5,477 nucleotides of DNA from Comamonadaceae bacterium UBA2237 (GCA_002347905.1 DDYJ01000127.1:19762-25238), one strand, 5' to 3'. Counted from the first letter of the stretch, positions 1 through 5,477 are shown. Made by a program: numbers and translations. The notes: generated by a model not told the origin, from the letters alone.

Positions 1-686
1 GCCATCTCGCCTAATGAAGCAAGCTTTTCGGATTGCATTAAACGCTTAGTAGCCTCATCTAGTTTGGCCTCGGTGATATGTTCGCGCTTTATCACTGAGA
101 AATAGACGCGCCATAAAAATACGCCCAAAATCAAAAGGCCAGAGACTATCGACAAACCAGACAGCAGAAAATTTTGTTGGCGCAAACTGCCTAGTTCTGC
201 CGTGTCGAGTGAGTTGTAAGTCTGTAGTCGAACCCACCCCAGATGCACGCCCAGGGAAACTGGGGCCCAGGTTGTGATGTAAGCCTCATCCCTAGATTGC
301 AAGCTCGATTGGTTTAAATCTGGTGTTTGAATCCAATTCAAATCAAATACCAAATGTGGTTCTTTGCCAATATCGCGTTTGAGCGCTGATATCACTTTGC
401 CCGTTTTATCCGTTAAAACAACCGAAGCCACCTCTGCATTCGACATGGTTTGCAAGATTCGTGACTCAATAGATCCGTAGTCCTTCGTTACCACCTGATC
501 GACCACTGAGACTATCAAGCCTTGTGTCAGATTTTGTGCAGTTTGGTATTTGCTATCCCACAAAAGATTTTTGGATTGGTAATAAGCGGCTAATCCAGAA
601 AAAATTTGTAGAGTAGCTAGCGCTAAACCAATCAGTAATGCAGGTTTAAAACTTTTCCAAAAAGAAGGACTTTGGCCCTGTGGCAT
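1..686 (-). CDS. Membrane sensor histidine kinase, N-terminal part (truncated by the left window edge)
   Basis: The reading frame is open from an ATG at 686 to the window edge, giving 228 codons. Seen in sequence: a hydrophobic segment at about residues 14-36, a polar stretch of about 135 residues, a second hydrophobic segment at about 172-196, a charged amphipathic linker, and then KLASLGEM at 221-228. That last motif is the typical lead-in to the HisKA H-box, so the window ends just before the expected phospho-accepting His. The extracytoplasmic part (VVLTDKTGKVIS around 89-100, WAPVSLGVHLGWVRL around 140-154) resembles a small Cache/PAS-like sensor fold, which is inference. The start lies one base after the stop of the binding-protein gene (TGA-C-ATG) with no clear Shine-Dalgarno, which suggests translational coupling. 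The likely role is to pass a periplasmic signal from that protein to the divergently encoded regulator. The catalytic ATPase domain is outside the window. Confidence 0.88.
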   Translation of the reverse strand, partial: MPQGQSPSFWKSFKPALLIGLALATLQIFSGLAAYYQSKNLLWDSKYQTAQNLTQGLIVSVVDQVVTKDYGSIESRILQTMSNAEVASVVLTDKTGKVISALKRDIGKEPHLVFDLNWIQTPDLNQSSLQSRDEAYITTWAPVSLGVHLGWVRLQTYNSLDTAELGSLRQQNFLLSGLSIVSGLLILGVFLWRVYFSVIKREHITEAKLDEATKRLMQSEKLASLGEM

Positions 687-687
687 G

Positions 688-1557
688 TCATTGGCCAGTC
701 AGGACTAAAAACTTCTCAAGTTGTAGAGATTCCAGAACTTTGTAATGCTTAACGTAGCTAACAGCCTGTGGCTTATTGAGGTTGATGCCATCTAGAAGTT
801 TTTGACCCTCTTCGTCCTGGGAGAGTTTGACCATCGCCTTGAGGAAACGTTCACGAACCTCTGAAGAGACAGAAGGATGGGTGGCAATAGGGTGTGGCGT
901 GTAAGCAGGCGTTTCATACAACACACGCAATTGCTGACGCACCTCGGTCGCTTCGTTGTCAAGCGTGTTGTTGACGCCGCCACCGGCCAGGGCGTCTTTG
1001 TTAATGACCGAGCGATACACATTGCTGTGGGTTTTGACAAAGACTGGATTGATATCGATTTTCTGTTTGGCCAATTGCGCACGAATTAGTAGAGATGCTG
1101 CAAATGAGTTTGGTGCAGGGAAAGAGACATTTTTACCTTTGAGATCGTTCAAATTTTTAATCGGATTATCAGATCGCACGACCAATATGCCAGTTAAAAG
1201 ATCTTGTGCATCTGCAAGTAGCGGTTGATACTTTTTCTTTTGATAGGCAAGAACTGCGTGGTAGGGGTTGAGAAAGGCGAAATCTGACTCGCCTTTGAGG
1301 AACCGTTGCTCGAATTCAGGTATGGAGGGAGAGACCCTCAACTCAAAGCAAAGCCCCGCGTCTTGCCCAATTCTTTGAAGTAGTGGCGACCAGGTGGTAT
1401 AAATTTTTGCAGCTGGGAGTTGTGGCACTACATCGAATGTATAAACCTTAGTGCTAAGTTGTGCGCCTATACACGCGCAGTAGGAGGATCCAATAAAAAA
1501 AAGATAAAGGCAAATAAAACGTAATAAGGTTTTAGAAAATGAGAATTTTGTGGTCAT
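688..1557 (-). CDS. Exported PhnD-like (phosphate/phosphonate-type) substrate-binding protein, probable sensor partner of the kinase
   Basis: This is a 289-residue protein. It has a basic N-terminus and a hydrophobic core at about residues 10-30, a Sec signal peptide probably cleaved near IGA|Q (residue 32). No convincing lipobox was found. Family hallmarks of the PhnD/Phosphonate-bd type are visible: FAFLNPYHAVLAY (93-105), LLTGILVVRSDNPI (120-133), LNDLKGKNVSFPAP (136-149), SFAASLLIRAQL (151-162) and a late PHPIATHPSVSSEVRERF region (221-238). The usual G-x-(V/A)-D-A-G segment is replaced by KDALAGGGVNNTLDN (187-201). No permease or ATPase gene is adjacent. Instead a histidine kinase follows one base downstream, as in TtrS-type systems, where a PhnD-like domain is the periplasmic input module of a kinase. 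I therefore infer a sensory rather than transport role. The ligand cannot be read from sequence. No good Shine-Dalgarno precedes the ATG. Confidence 0.85.
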   Translation of the reverse strand: MTTKFSFSKTLLRFICLYLFFIGSSYCACIGAQLSTKVYTFDVVPQLPAAKIYTTWSPLLQRIGQDAGLCFELRVSPSIPEFEQRFLKGESDFAFLNPYHAVLAYQKKKYQPLLADAQDLLTGILVVRSDNPIKNLNDLKGKNVSFPAPNSFAASLLIRAQLAKQKIDINPVFVKTHSNVYRSVINKDALAGGGVNNTLDNEATEVRQQLRVLYETPAYTPHPIATHPSVSSEVRERFLKAMVKLSQDEEGQKLLDGINLNKPQAVSYVKHYKVLESLQLEKFLVLTGQ

Positions 1558-1615
1558 AGCAAATTAATTTATCATAGATTCCAACTTATAAATTTATATT
1601 TACCAAAGTACCCAA
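1558..1615. promoter_or_regulatory. AT-rich divergent intergenic region between the sensor operon and the response regulator
   Basis: This 58-base gap is about three quarters A+T and must hold control signals for both divergent units if neither is read from further away. It contains the perfect 12-bp palindrome TATAAATTTATA at 1587-1598, which could supply a -10 element on either strand. I see no convincing -35 element, and no Shine-Dalgarno ahead of either start. The assignment rests on position rather than on a defined motif. Confidence 0.4.
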
Positions 1616-2749
1616 TTGGAATACCATCCACTCATTTCACAAGAACACTTGGATAACTTGGATATCTCAAGTTTCAAGATATTGTGTGTAGATGACGAAC
1701 CCAATATCTTGTCAGCAATGCGCCGCATGTTCATGCTGTCTGGTTTTAATATCGAAGAAGCCACGAGTGGTGCACAAGCTTTACAAAAATTAGAGCAGCA
1801 AGAATTTCACTTGATCCTCTCAGATATGCAGATGCCAGAAATGAACGGCGCAGAGCTCTTGGCCCAAGTCAGGCAGCGCTGGCCCAAAGTCATGCGACTG
1901 ATGCTGACAGGCACTGCCGATTTAAAGACGGCCATTTCCGCCATCAATGAAGGTGAAATTTACAGATATCTCACTAAGCCTTGGAATGACGAAGAGCTTG
2001 TCTCAACTGTCAAGTCCGCATTAGAGCGGTTCGTATTGATCCGTGAGCGCGACAATTTACTAGAGTTAACCAAGCAGCAAAACCAAAGTCTTGCTGACAT
2101 GGTGAATACCTTGGAAGAAAAAGTCAAAGAACGTACTGCTGAGCTTAGTAATTCTTATGAAGAACTAAGAGGTTCCTATATCGCGTCTGTCAAAGCCTAT
2201 TCGACTTTAATTGGTCTTCGCGATCGTGCATTGCTAGCCCACTCCAAGTCGGTTGCTGATTTGGCACTGCGTATGGCAAAAGTCGCCAACCTTTCCCAGA
2301 ATGACACGCAAGACATCTATATTGCAGGTCTGTTGCACGACATAGGCAAGATTGGTCTCTCAGATGAAACCTTGAGTAATTTAAGTAAAGGCGTTGGAGG
2401 CTACAGCAAAAAGCTCTATGAAGCGCATGCCAAAGCGGGGCAAGACTGTCTTGCCGGCCTCTATCAGATGGAGCGTATTGCTTTTTACATCGGAACGCAC
2501 CACGAGAGATTTAATGGTACAGGCTTTCCCGACCGCCTGAAGGGCGATGCCATCCCCCTTGGTGGAAGAATCCTTGCTGTTGTGGAGGCATTTGAAGAAG
2601 TTCAAATCAAGAAAAAAGATGTTGAACAACTATCGCCTAGAGAAGCTGCTTTGCTCATCAATGAATATTCAGGAACTGCTTTTTGTCCTGAGGCCTGTCA
2701 ATACTTATTAAAAGTGCTGGGCGTTGTGGCCAGAAAACCGAATTTGTGA
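1616..2749 (+). CDS. Response regulator with receiver domain and degenerate HD-GYP output domain
   Basis: This is a 377-residue protein. The receiver spans about residues 20-138: acidic pair D26-D27, phospho-acceptor D70 (in LILSDMQMPEMNG), T98 (LTGTAD) and K121 (TKPW). A charged helical linker, probably a coiled coil, covers about 141-186. An HD-GYP-type domain covers about 192-370, with H209 (HSKSVADLA), H241-D242 (LLHDIGKIG), H271 (EAHAKAG) and H295-H296 (GTHHERFNGTGFP). Active family members hydrolyse cyclic di-GMP. Here the usual HHExxDGxGYP reads HHERFNGTGFP. The region normally like ADxFDALTSxRPY reads VEAFEEVQIKK, losing the aspartates and the RPY motif, and the loop after HDIGK is also unusual. 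Catalysis may be impaired or changed. The start is a TTG without a Shine-Dalgarno. No ATG occurs before residue 35 (inside the receiver), so a non-ATG start is required, and TTG at 1649 is an alternative. It diverges from the binding-protein/kinase genes and is the likely partner. Confidence 0.9.
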   Translation: MEYHPLISQEHLDNLDISSFKILCVDDEPNILSAMRRMFMLSGFNIEEATSGAQALQKLEQQEFHLILSDMQMPEMNGAELLAQVRQRWPKVMRLMLTGTADLKTAISAINEGEIYRYLTKPWNDEELVSTVKSALERFVLIRERDNLLELTKQQNQSLADMVNTLEEKVKERTAELSNSYEELRGSYIASVKAYSTLIGLRDRALLAHSKSVADLALRMAKVANLSQNDTQDIYIAGLLHDIGKIGLSDETLSNLSKGVGGYSKKLYEAHAKAGQDCLAGLYQMERIAFYIGTHHERFNGTGFPDRLKGDAIPLGGRILAVVEAFEEVQIKKKDVEQLSPREAALLINEYSGTAFCPEACQYLLKVLGVVARKPNL

Positions 2750-2771
2750 CTGGCGTCTCAATCTCTAAAGT

Positions 2772-2776
2772 AAGGA
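2772..2776 (+). promoter_or_regulatory. Ribosome binding site of the MAPEG gene
   Basis: AAGGA lies six bases before the ATG at 2783. It is the clearest Shine-Dalgarno in the window and fixes that start. Confidence 0.75.
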
Positions 2777-2782
2777 AACTCC

Positions 2783-3175
2783 ATGCGTTTCGAAACCCAA
2801 CTAGACACCGTAGTCATTGCCATCTTGATAGCTGGACTCTTACCCCTGATCTGCGCAGCCATTGCCAAGTGGGGCGATAAAACCTACGACAACCACAATC
2901 CCCGTGCGTGGCTTGCTAATCAAGAAGGTTTCCGTGCCAGAGCCAATGCAGCGCAGCAAAATTGCTTAGAAGCGTTTCCTTTTTTCGCCACTGGCGTCAT
3001 CTTGGCTTCGTTGGGTGGAGCAGACGGCTACCTGATGGAAAGTCTGAGCTGGATCTACATCGCCGTTCGCGTAGCCTATATCGCTTGTTATCTCTTAGAC
3101 AAAGCCGCATTGCGCAGCTTGTTCTGGGTGGCGGGGCATGGCATTGTGATTTACCTGTTTATCCAAGCTTTCTGA
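2783..3175 (+). CDS. MAPEG-family integral membrane protein
   Basis: At 130 residues the protein has the usual length for bacterial MAPEG-family members. Hydrophobic segments lie at about residues 8-28, 62-78, 86-105 and 112-128, consistent with a four-helix inner-membrane protein. The family pattern is seen as NPRAWLANQEGFRARANAAQQ followed by N60 and E63, i.e. N-x-R, then RA-x-x-A-x-x-N-x-x-E between the first two helices. Characterised eukaryotic relatives are glutathione transferases and eicosanoid synthases. Most short bacterial members have no known substrate, so I give none. The gene starts 33 bases after the response-regulator stop, on the same strand and with a good Shine-Dalgarno, so co-transcription is likely. 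A functional tie to the signalling genes is unproven. Confidence 0.88.
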   Translation: MRFETQLDTVVIAILIAGLLPLICAAIAKWGDKTYDNHNPRAWLANQEGFRARANAAQQNCLEAFPFFATGVILASLGGADGYLMESLSWIYIAVRVAYIACYLLDKAALRSLFWVAGHGIVIYLFIQAF

Positions 3176-3256
3176 GTAATATGCTCATCAAAAGTATGGC
3201 CATTACAAACTTACAGCTTCAGATAATTTCAAATCAGCATTATGTGAAGAAGAGGC
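3176..3256. other. Convergent intergenic gap with no clear terminator
   Basis: Eighty-one bases separate the stop codons of the plus-strand MAPEG gene and the minus-strand cysteine-rich protein gene. Converging transcription makes a bidirectional terminator expected here, but I see no GC-rich hairpin followed by a T tract on either strand. The only pairing noticed is a 5-bp CTTCA/TGAAG with a long loop, which is not convincing. Confidence 0.4.
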
Positions 3257-3610
3257 TTATTCAGTTTTAGCAGGTTCAGGTTTAGGCGTAGTGTGAACCA
3301 TTTTTTGTGTGTATTGGCGTGGGATGGGTTTAGCTTCTTCGGGGTCAACACAGATTCCATTTGCATTTGGAACTTTGTTGATATCTGACAGACACTTCCA
3401 GCGGCCTTTACATACCATCGGCCCAGTCACATTGACCTTAGCTAAGGTAGTTCCAGGCGGGCACGGTGAGCCCTTGCTGTCCAAAGGTCTCATGCAATAA
3501 CCTTCGAAGGTCCAAGAAAGACCAGGAGGACACGAAACTTTTTCGGCTGCAGCGTTCCAGCTCCAAAGTAATAAGACGCCTAAACATAAAATTACACGCT
3601 TAAAAGACAT
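3257..3610 (-). CDS. Small secreted six-cysteine protein, paralogue A
   Basis: The protein has 117 residues from the ATG at 3610, or 120 from a TTG at 3619. A signal peptide is clear: SFKR, a hydrophobic core, then a probable cut after NAAA, leaving a mature chain that starts EKVSC. The mature part holds six cysteines (30, 42, 53, 70, 76, 90 in 120-residue numbering), enough for three disulfides, and ends in a Pro/Lys-rich tail (TTPKPEPAKTE). It aligns through its whole mature core with the product of 4596-4913: AE(K/R)V-CP, L-W-(T/S)-F, CP, GP--C, KCL, PN--GIC--PE. I do not recognise the family. The ATG start matches the paralogue's N-terminus (MSRFK versus MSFKR). However, the only Shine-Dalgarno-like AAGG (complement of 3629-3632) lies nine bases before the TTG. 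It follows the globin-like gene by 4-13 bases, so it is probably in the same operon. Confidence 0.78.
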   Translation of the reverse strand: MSFKRVILCLGVLLLWSWNAAAEKVSCPPGLSWTFEGYCMRPLDSKGSPCPPGTTLAKVNVTGPMVCKGRWKCLSDINKVPNANGICVDPEEAKPIPRQYTQKMVHTTPKPEPAKTE

Positions 3611-3623
3611 ATGGGCCAACTTT

Positions 3624-4457
3624 TTAAACCTTGTCGCGCACGACGTTGATCATTTGCTGATCTTTGTCTAGCGCCATCACCTCCTCAAAACGCCAACCGA
3701 AATTGATCAACATGGTGAGGAAGAGGCGAATAGGTACGCCGTCACCAGAATAATCTGCGACATGCGTCATCTCGATATAGGTGCCATCTGCATCTTCTTT
3801 GATGGGAAATTCAAAGAAAGGAAATTTCTTTTTCGCGGCTTCTGCCACTTTAACTATCTCTTCTTTCGAGACACCGTCACGTCCATAACCTTTGCCGATG
3901 AGCATGATGGTTTTTGCCTCAGTTGATAACCGTAGGTAGAAGGGGTAGGCAATTTGCCAGCTTTGGCCTAACTTTAAGTCGCCGTTTTCTTGCATTTCGG
4001 TGCGAACTTGGCGTTTTCTGTCTGTCAACACTTCATTCAACGCTTCTATCGTGACTAAGCCGGCTTTGATCGACATCGGAGCATCGCTGTCCATGGACTT
4101 GCAACGCGTTTCCTCGATGGCATCCATGACATGGTGTGAATATCGGGGCACATCACGCCAATTTACGATCATGCCATCTTGCATTTGGATTTGAAGAATC
4201 TTGACTACGTCTTCAAATACAGGAATTTTGACTTTGATAGAGGCTGGAGAGGTCTGTGCGGGAAAATCTCGGTACAGGTGTTCCGGTTTGCGCAATATAA
4301 AAGTTCTGTAGTTCACGACGTCATTAATTACGTTGTCTACATTGATGCCAAAAAAGTAATGCTTAACGTTTTTTTCTTCGCAAACCTTTTTATAAAAGAA
4401 ATTTAAATGTTTCTTTAGATTTGCTATGCCACCATATTTTTTTAGTAGATCTTCCAT
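3624..4457 (-). CDS. Truncated-globin-like protein with unrecognised C-terminal domain
   Basis: The protein has 277 residues from the ATG at 4457, which is preceded by an AGGG-type Shine-Dalgarno. The frame stays open to a TTG at 4511 (295 residues) with no ribosome site. The N-terminal 120 residues resemble group I truncated globins: LLKKYGG (4-10), LKKHLNFFYKKV (14-25, with the Tyr of the B10 position at 22), KHYFFG (32-37), an E-helix-like VVNYRTF (47-53), a G-helix-like FEDVVKILQ (81-89), and RDVPRYSHHVMDAIEETR (101-118) for the H helix. There is no His between residues 60 and 108, where the haem-binding F8 His should lie, so haem binding is doubtful. Residues 121-277 match no family I know. 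They contain SWQIAYPFYLRLS (166-178) and IRLFLTMLINFGWRFEEV (243-260). There is no signal peptide or transmembrane segment, so it is probably cytoplasmic. It is flanked by two secreted paralogues. The globin relation is my reading of patterns, not a search result. Confidence 0.75.
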   Translation of the reverse strand: MEDLLKKYGGIANLKKHLNFFYKKVCEEKNVKHYFFGINVDNVINDVVNYRTFILRKPEHLYRDFPAQTSPASIKVKIPVFEDVVKILQIQMQDGMIVNWRDVPRYSHHVMDAIEETRCKSMDSDAPMSIKAGLVTIEALNEVLTDRKRQVRTEMQENGDLKLGQSWQIAYPFYLRLSTEAKTIMLIGKGYGRDGVSKEEIVKVAEAAKKKFPFFEFPIKEDADGTYIEMTHVADYSGDGVPIRLFLTMLINFGWRFEEVMALDKDQQMINVVRDKV

Positions 4458-4561
4458 GTGCTTGCCCTGTTGATATCGTCGGTAAAAAAGAAAACTTTTT
4501 GATACTGACAAAAAGGGAGCGTTGACTATAGGTAAATTTGAATTGCCTTCACCAAGGATGT

Positions 4562-4584
4562 CGCCCCTGTCGAATTGTAGGGCG
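4562..4584 (-). other. GC-rich hairpin just after the stop of paralogue B
   Basis: CGCCC at 4562-4566 pairs with GGGCG at 4580-4584, and one further T-A pair forms across a single-base bulge. The stem lies 11 bases past the minus-strand stop codon at 4596. No T tract follows on that strand, so it is not a standard intrinsic terminator. It could be a processing or attenuation structure, or chance. Confidence 0.3.
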
Positions 4585-4594
4585 TATTCTAAAT

Positions 4595-4610
4595 ATTACA
4601 AATGTGTAAT
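4595..4610. repeat. Inverted repeat ATTACA-aatg-TGTAAT across the end of paralogue B
   Basis: This is a perfect 6-bp inverted repeat with a 4-base spacer, overlapping the TAA stop of the 4596-4913 gene. A second, overlapping pairing is possible (ACAAAT 4598-4603 with ATTTGT 4609-4614). The arms share the core ATTACA/TGTAAT with the repeat at 5008-5026 but in the opposite relative orientation. It is AT-rich, so chance is a real alternative. Confidence 0.3.
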
Positions 4611-4913
4611 TTGTGTAAAAGGATAAGTTTTTACTAATTTAACTTCAGGCTCAGTACAAATACCAACCGAATTCGGAGTGCCGCCACCTAGACACTTGCC
4701 ACTAGATACGCAAAGTGATGGCCCCAAAACACTTGGTTTGGACAAAGAGGAAGGAGAAGGGCATGATGCTTCTTGTTTTCCAGCCACTTTGGCGCACTGC
4801 ATGCCGGAAAAGCTCCATTTCAGGTTGGCTGGGCAAATAACTCTTTCTGCATGTGCAGACACACAAAGCAGAGCAACTGCTAAGGAAATGCCTATATTTT
4901 TAAAGCGTGACAT
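4596..4913 (-). CDS. Small secreted six-cysteine protein, paralogue B
   Basis: The protein has 105 residues. Its signal peptide is classic: MSRFKN, a hydrophobic core, and VSAHA as an A-x-A cleavage site before ERVIC. Six cysteines in the mature part (27, 40, 51, 68, 74, 86) line up one for one with those of paralogue A at 3257-3610. So do CPANLKWSF, GPSLC, GKCL and PNSVGICTEPE. It lacks the long Pro/Lys tail of A and ends ITHL. The protein is likely periplasmic or secreted and held by disulfides. I do not recognise the family or function. The ATG is preceded by a G-rich run (GGGGG, six bases upstream) that can serve as ribosome site. It is the first gene after a promoter candidate and lies about 138 bases upstream of the globin-like start, so it may share a transcript with that gene or be partly separate. 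Confidence 0.8.
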   Translation of the reverse strand: MSRFKNIGISLAVALLCVSAHAERVICPANLKWSFSGMQCAKVAGKQEASCPSPSSLSKPSVLGPSLCVSSGKCLGGGTPNSVGICTEPEVKLVKTYPFTQITHL

Positions 4914-4967
4914 AACTACCCCCGTTTAGTGAAATCAACTCGGTATCGGTATCACATTGGGTCGACT

Positions 4968-4996
4968 TTAGTGGGGAAGGGCTTGCGTTATGTCAA
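4968..4996 (-). promoter_or_regulatory. Candidate promoter for paralogue B and the genes downstream
   Basis: On the minus strand a perfect TTGACA (complement of 4991-4996) is followed after exactly 17 bases by CACTAA (complement of 4968-4973). The -35 is ideal and the -10 is weak. This leaves a leader of about 50 bases before the ATG at 4913. The leader contains a GGTATC direct repeat (plus strand 4942-4953). The weak -10 would suit an activated promoter. Confidence 0.45.
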
Positions 4997-5007
4997 ATAG
5001 AAGGCAG

Positions 5008-5026
5008 TTGTAATGAACTATTACAA
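5008..5026. promoter_or_regulatory. Inverted repeat TTGTAAT-n5-ATTACAA, candidate operator
   Basis: This is a perfect 7-bp inverted repeat with a 5-base spacer. On the minus strand it lies just upstream of the TTGACA at 4991-4996, a usual position for an activator site. It also lies about 20 bases after the stop of the second kinase gene. An AT-only terminator stem is unlikely, because the stem is weak and no T tract follows. Confidence 0.4.
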
Positions 5027-5045
5027 AGATTTAACCAAGCTGCAG

Positions 5046-5477
5046 TTACTGATTACCTTTTAAATCCAATCGGCAAATAAATGTGACGGTTTGGTTGACA
5101 AAAGGTCGGATTTGTAAATCGCCTCCATGGGCCAAAGCGATTTCACGGCACAGACTTAAACCCAAACCCGAGCCTTGTTGCGCGGTGGCCTTGGGGTCAG
5201 TGGAGTCAAGGTGGCGATAAAACCTCTCAAAGACACGTTCATCTAACCCCGTGCCGCTTAGGTGGGTCGTATTGGATATGGTGAAAGTGAGATGCGTCGC
5301 GTTGCAATTTGCTTCAAATACAACTTTGCCACCTGAATAGTTGAATTTGAAAGCATTGCTAAAGAGATTGAGCATCAATTGGGTGATCAAGTCTTTGTCT
5401 GCAACTAACTCCATATTCTTTTGAAGCGATTTGGAGATTTCAATATCTGGCCGGTAATTGGTGTAATCATCGACCAG
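5046..5477 (-). CDS. Histidine kinase C-terminal part with HATPase domain (truncated by the right window edge)
   Basis: The frame enters from the right edge and ends at a TAA at 5046, leaving 143 residues. The ATG at 5414 is internal to the ATPase domain, not a start. Visible motifs in order are an N-box (LMLNLFSNAFKFN), a G1-like segment in which the usual D-x-G-x-G is replaced by SNTTHLSGTGL, an F-box (ERVFERFYRHLD), and a G2 box (GSGLGLSLCREIALAHGG). The protein ends about 20 residues later with LKGNQ, so no receiver or other domain follows. The N in place of the G1 Asp resembles heavy-metal-sensor kinases of the CusS type, so ATP binding is not necessarily lost. The sensor part and H-box lie outside the window. 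It is on the same strand as the cysteine-rich/globin-like cassette, with 132 bases between, so it could control or be co-expressed with it. That is inference. Confidence 0.9.
   Translation of the reverse strand: MVDDYTNYRPDIEISKSLQKNMELVADKDLITQLMLNLFSNAFKFNYSGGKVVFEANCNATHLTFTISNTTHLSGTGLDERVFERFYRHLDSTDPKATAQQGSGLGLSLCREIALAHGGDLQIRPFVNQTVTFICRLDLKGNQ

Noticed and set aside
55..237. Minus-strand open frame of 60 codons
   Set aside because: It lies in another frame of the histidine kinase gene, whose transmembrane and H-box-leading motifs are clearly real.
792..1228. Several open frames on both strands within the binding-protein gene
   Set aside because: They overlap a recognisable PhnD-like protein, carry no family motifs and show arginine/threonine-rich shadow composition.
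688..1557. Phosphonate uptake operon (phnD)
   Set aside because: No ABC ATPase, permease or C-P lyase gene is nearby. The partner is a kinase, so the symbol phnD is not supported.
1587..1598. TATAAATTTATA as a specific operator
   Set aside because: A 12-bp palindrome of only A and T in an AT-rich gap is easily expected by chance. It is kept only as part of the intergenic entry.
2381..2629. Minus-strand open frame antisense to the HD-GYP domain
   Set aside because: No motif, no ribosome site, and it is fully covered by conserved HD-GYP residues on the other strand.
2962..3270. Plus-strand open frame overlapping the MAPEG gene in another frame
   Set aside because: It is an out-of-frame shadow of the MAPEG gene, whose helices and signature fit the other frame.
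4000..4406. Two plus-strand open frames antisense to the globin-like gene
   Set aside because: No ribosome sites or recognisable motifs. The minus-strand protein has a better start and coherent composition.
4678..4929. Plus-strand open frame antisense to paralogue B
   Set aside because: The minus strand encodes a signal peptide and six cysteines matched in a paralogue, which cannot be chance.
5008..5026. Intrinsic terminator of the second kinase gene
   Set aside because: The stem is almost all A-T pairs and no T tract follows on the minus strand. An operator is the better reading.

Overview
The window looks like a Gram-negative proteobacterial chromosome, most likely a betaproteobacterium of moderate GC (mid-40s percent by eye). 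The evidence is the dense two-component signalling, several Sec-type signal peptides for periplasmic export, a MAPEG membrane protein and the codon use. The taxonomic guess is inference only. No RNA gene, CRISPR array, insertion sequence or phage gene is visible, and no stretch longer than about 140 bases lacks a gene.

Left part (1-3175) is a signalling block. A minus-strand pair encodes an exported PhnD-type substrate-binding protein (688-1557) and, one base downstream, a membrane sensor histidine kinase (1-686) that leaves the window just at its H-box. Diverging from them across a 58-base AT-rich gap is a response regulator with a receiver and a C-terminal HD-GYP-type domain (1616-2749), followed after 33 bases by a MAPEG-family membrane protein (2783-3175). 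The simplest model is a three-part system. The periplasmic binding protein senses a ligand, the kinase carries the signal across the membrane, and the regulator responds, possibly through cyclic di-GMP. The HD-GYP domain keeps its core metal-binding His/Asp residues but has lost several signature residues, so its catalytic activity is doubtful.

Right part (3257-5477) runs entirely on the minus strand. In transcription order it holds the C-terminal half of a second histidine kinase (cut by the right edge), a small secreted six-cysteine protein (4596-4913), a cytoplasmic protein with an apparent truncated-globin-like N-terminus and an unrecognised C-terminal half (best start 4457), and a second small secreted six-cysteine protein (3257-3610 or 3619). 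The two small proteins are clear paralogues with all six mature cysteines aligned. A TTGACA-containing promoter candidate and a perfect 7-bp inverted repeat lie upstream of the first of them.

The most unusual item is this paralogue / globin-like / paralogue cassette. I cannot assign it to any described system. The globin-like protein appears to lack the proximal haem histidine, and the paralogues look like disulfide-stabilised periplasmic or secreted proteins of unknown role.
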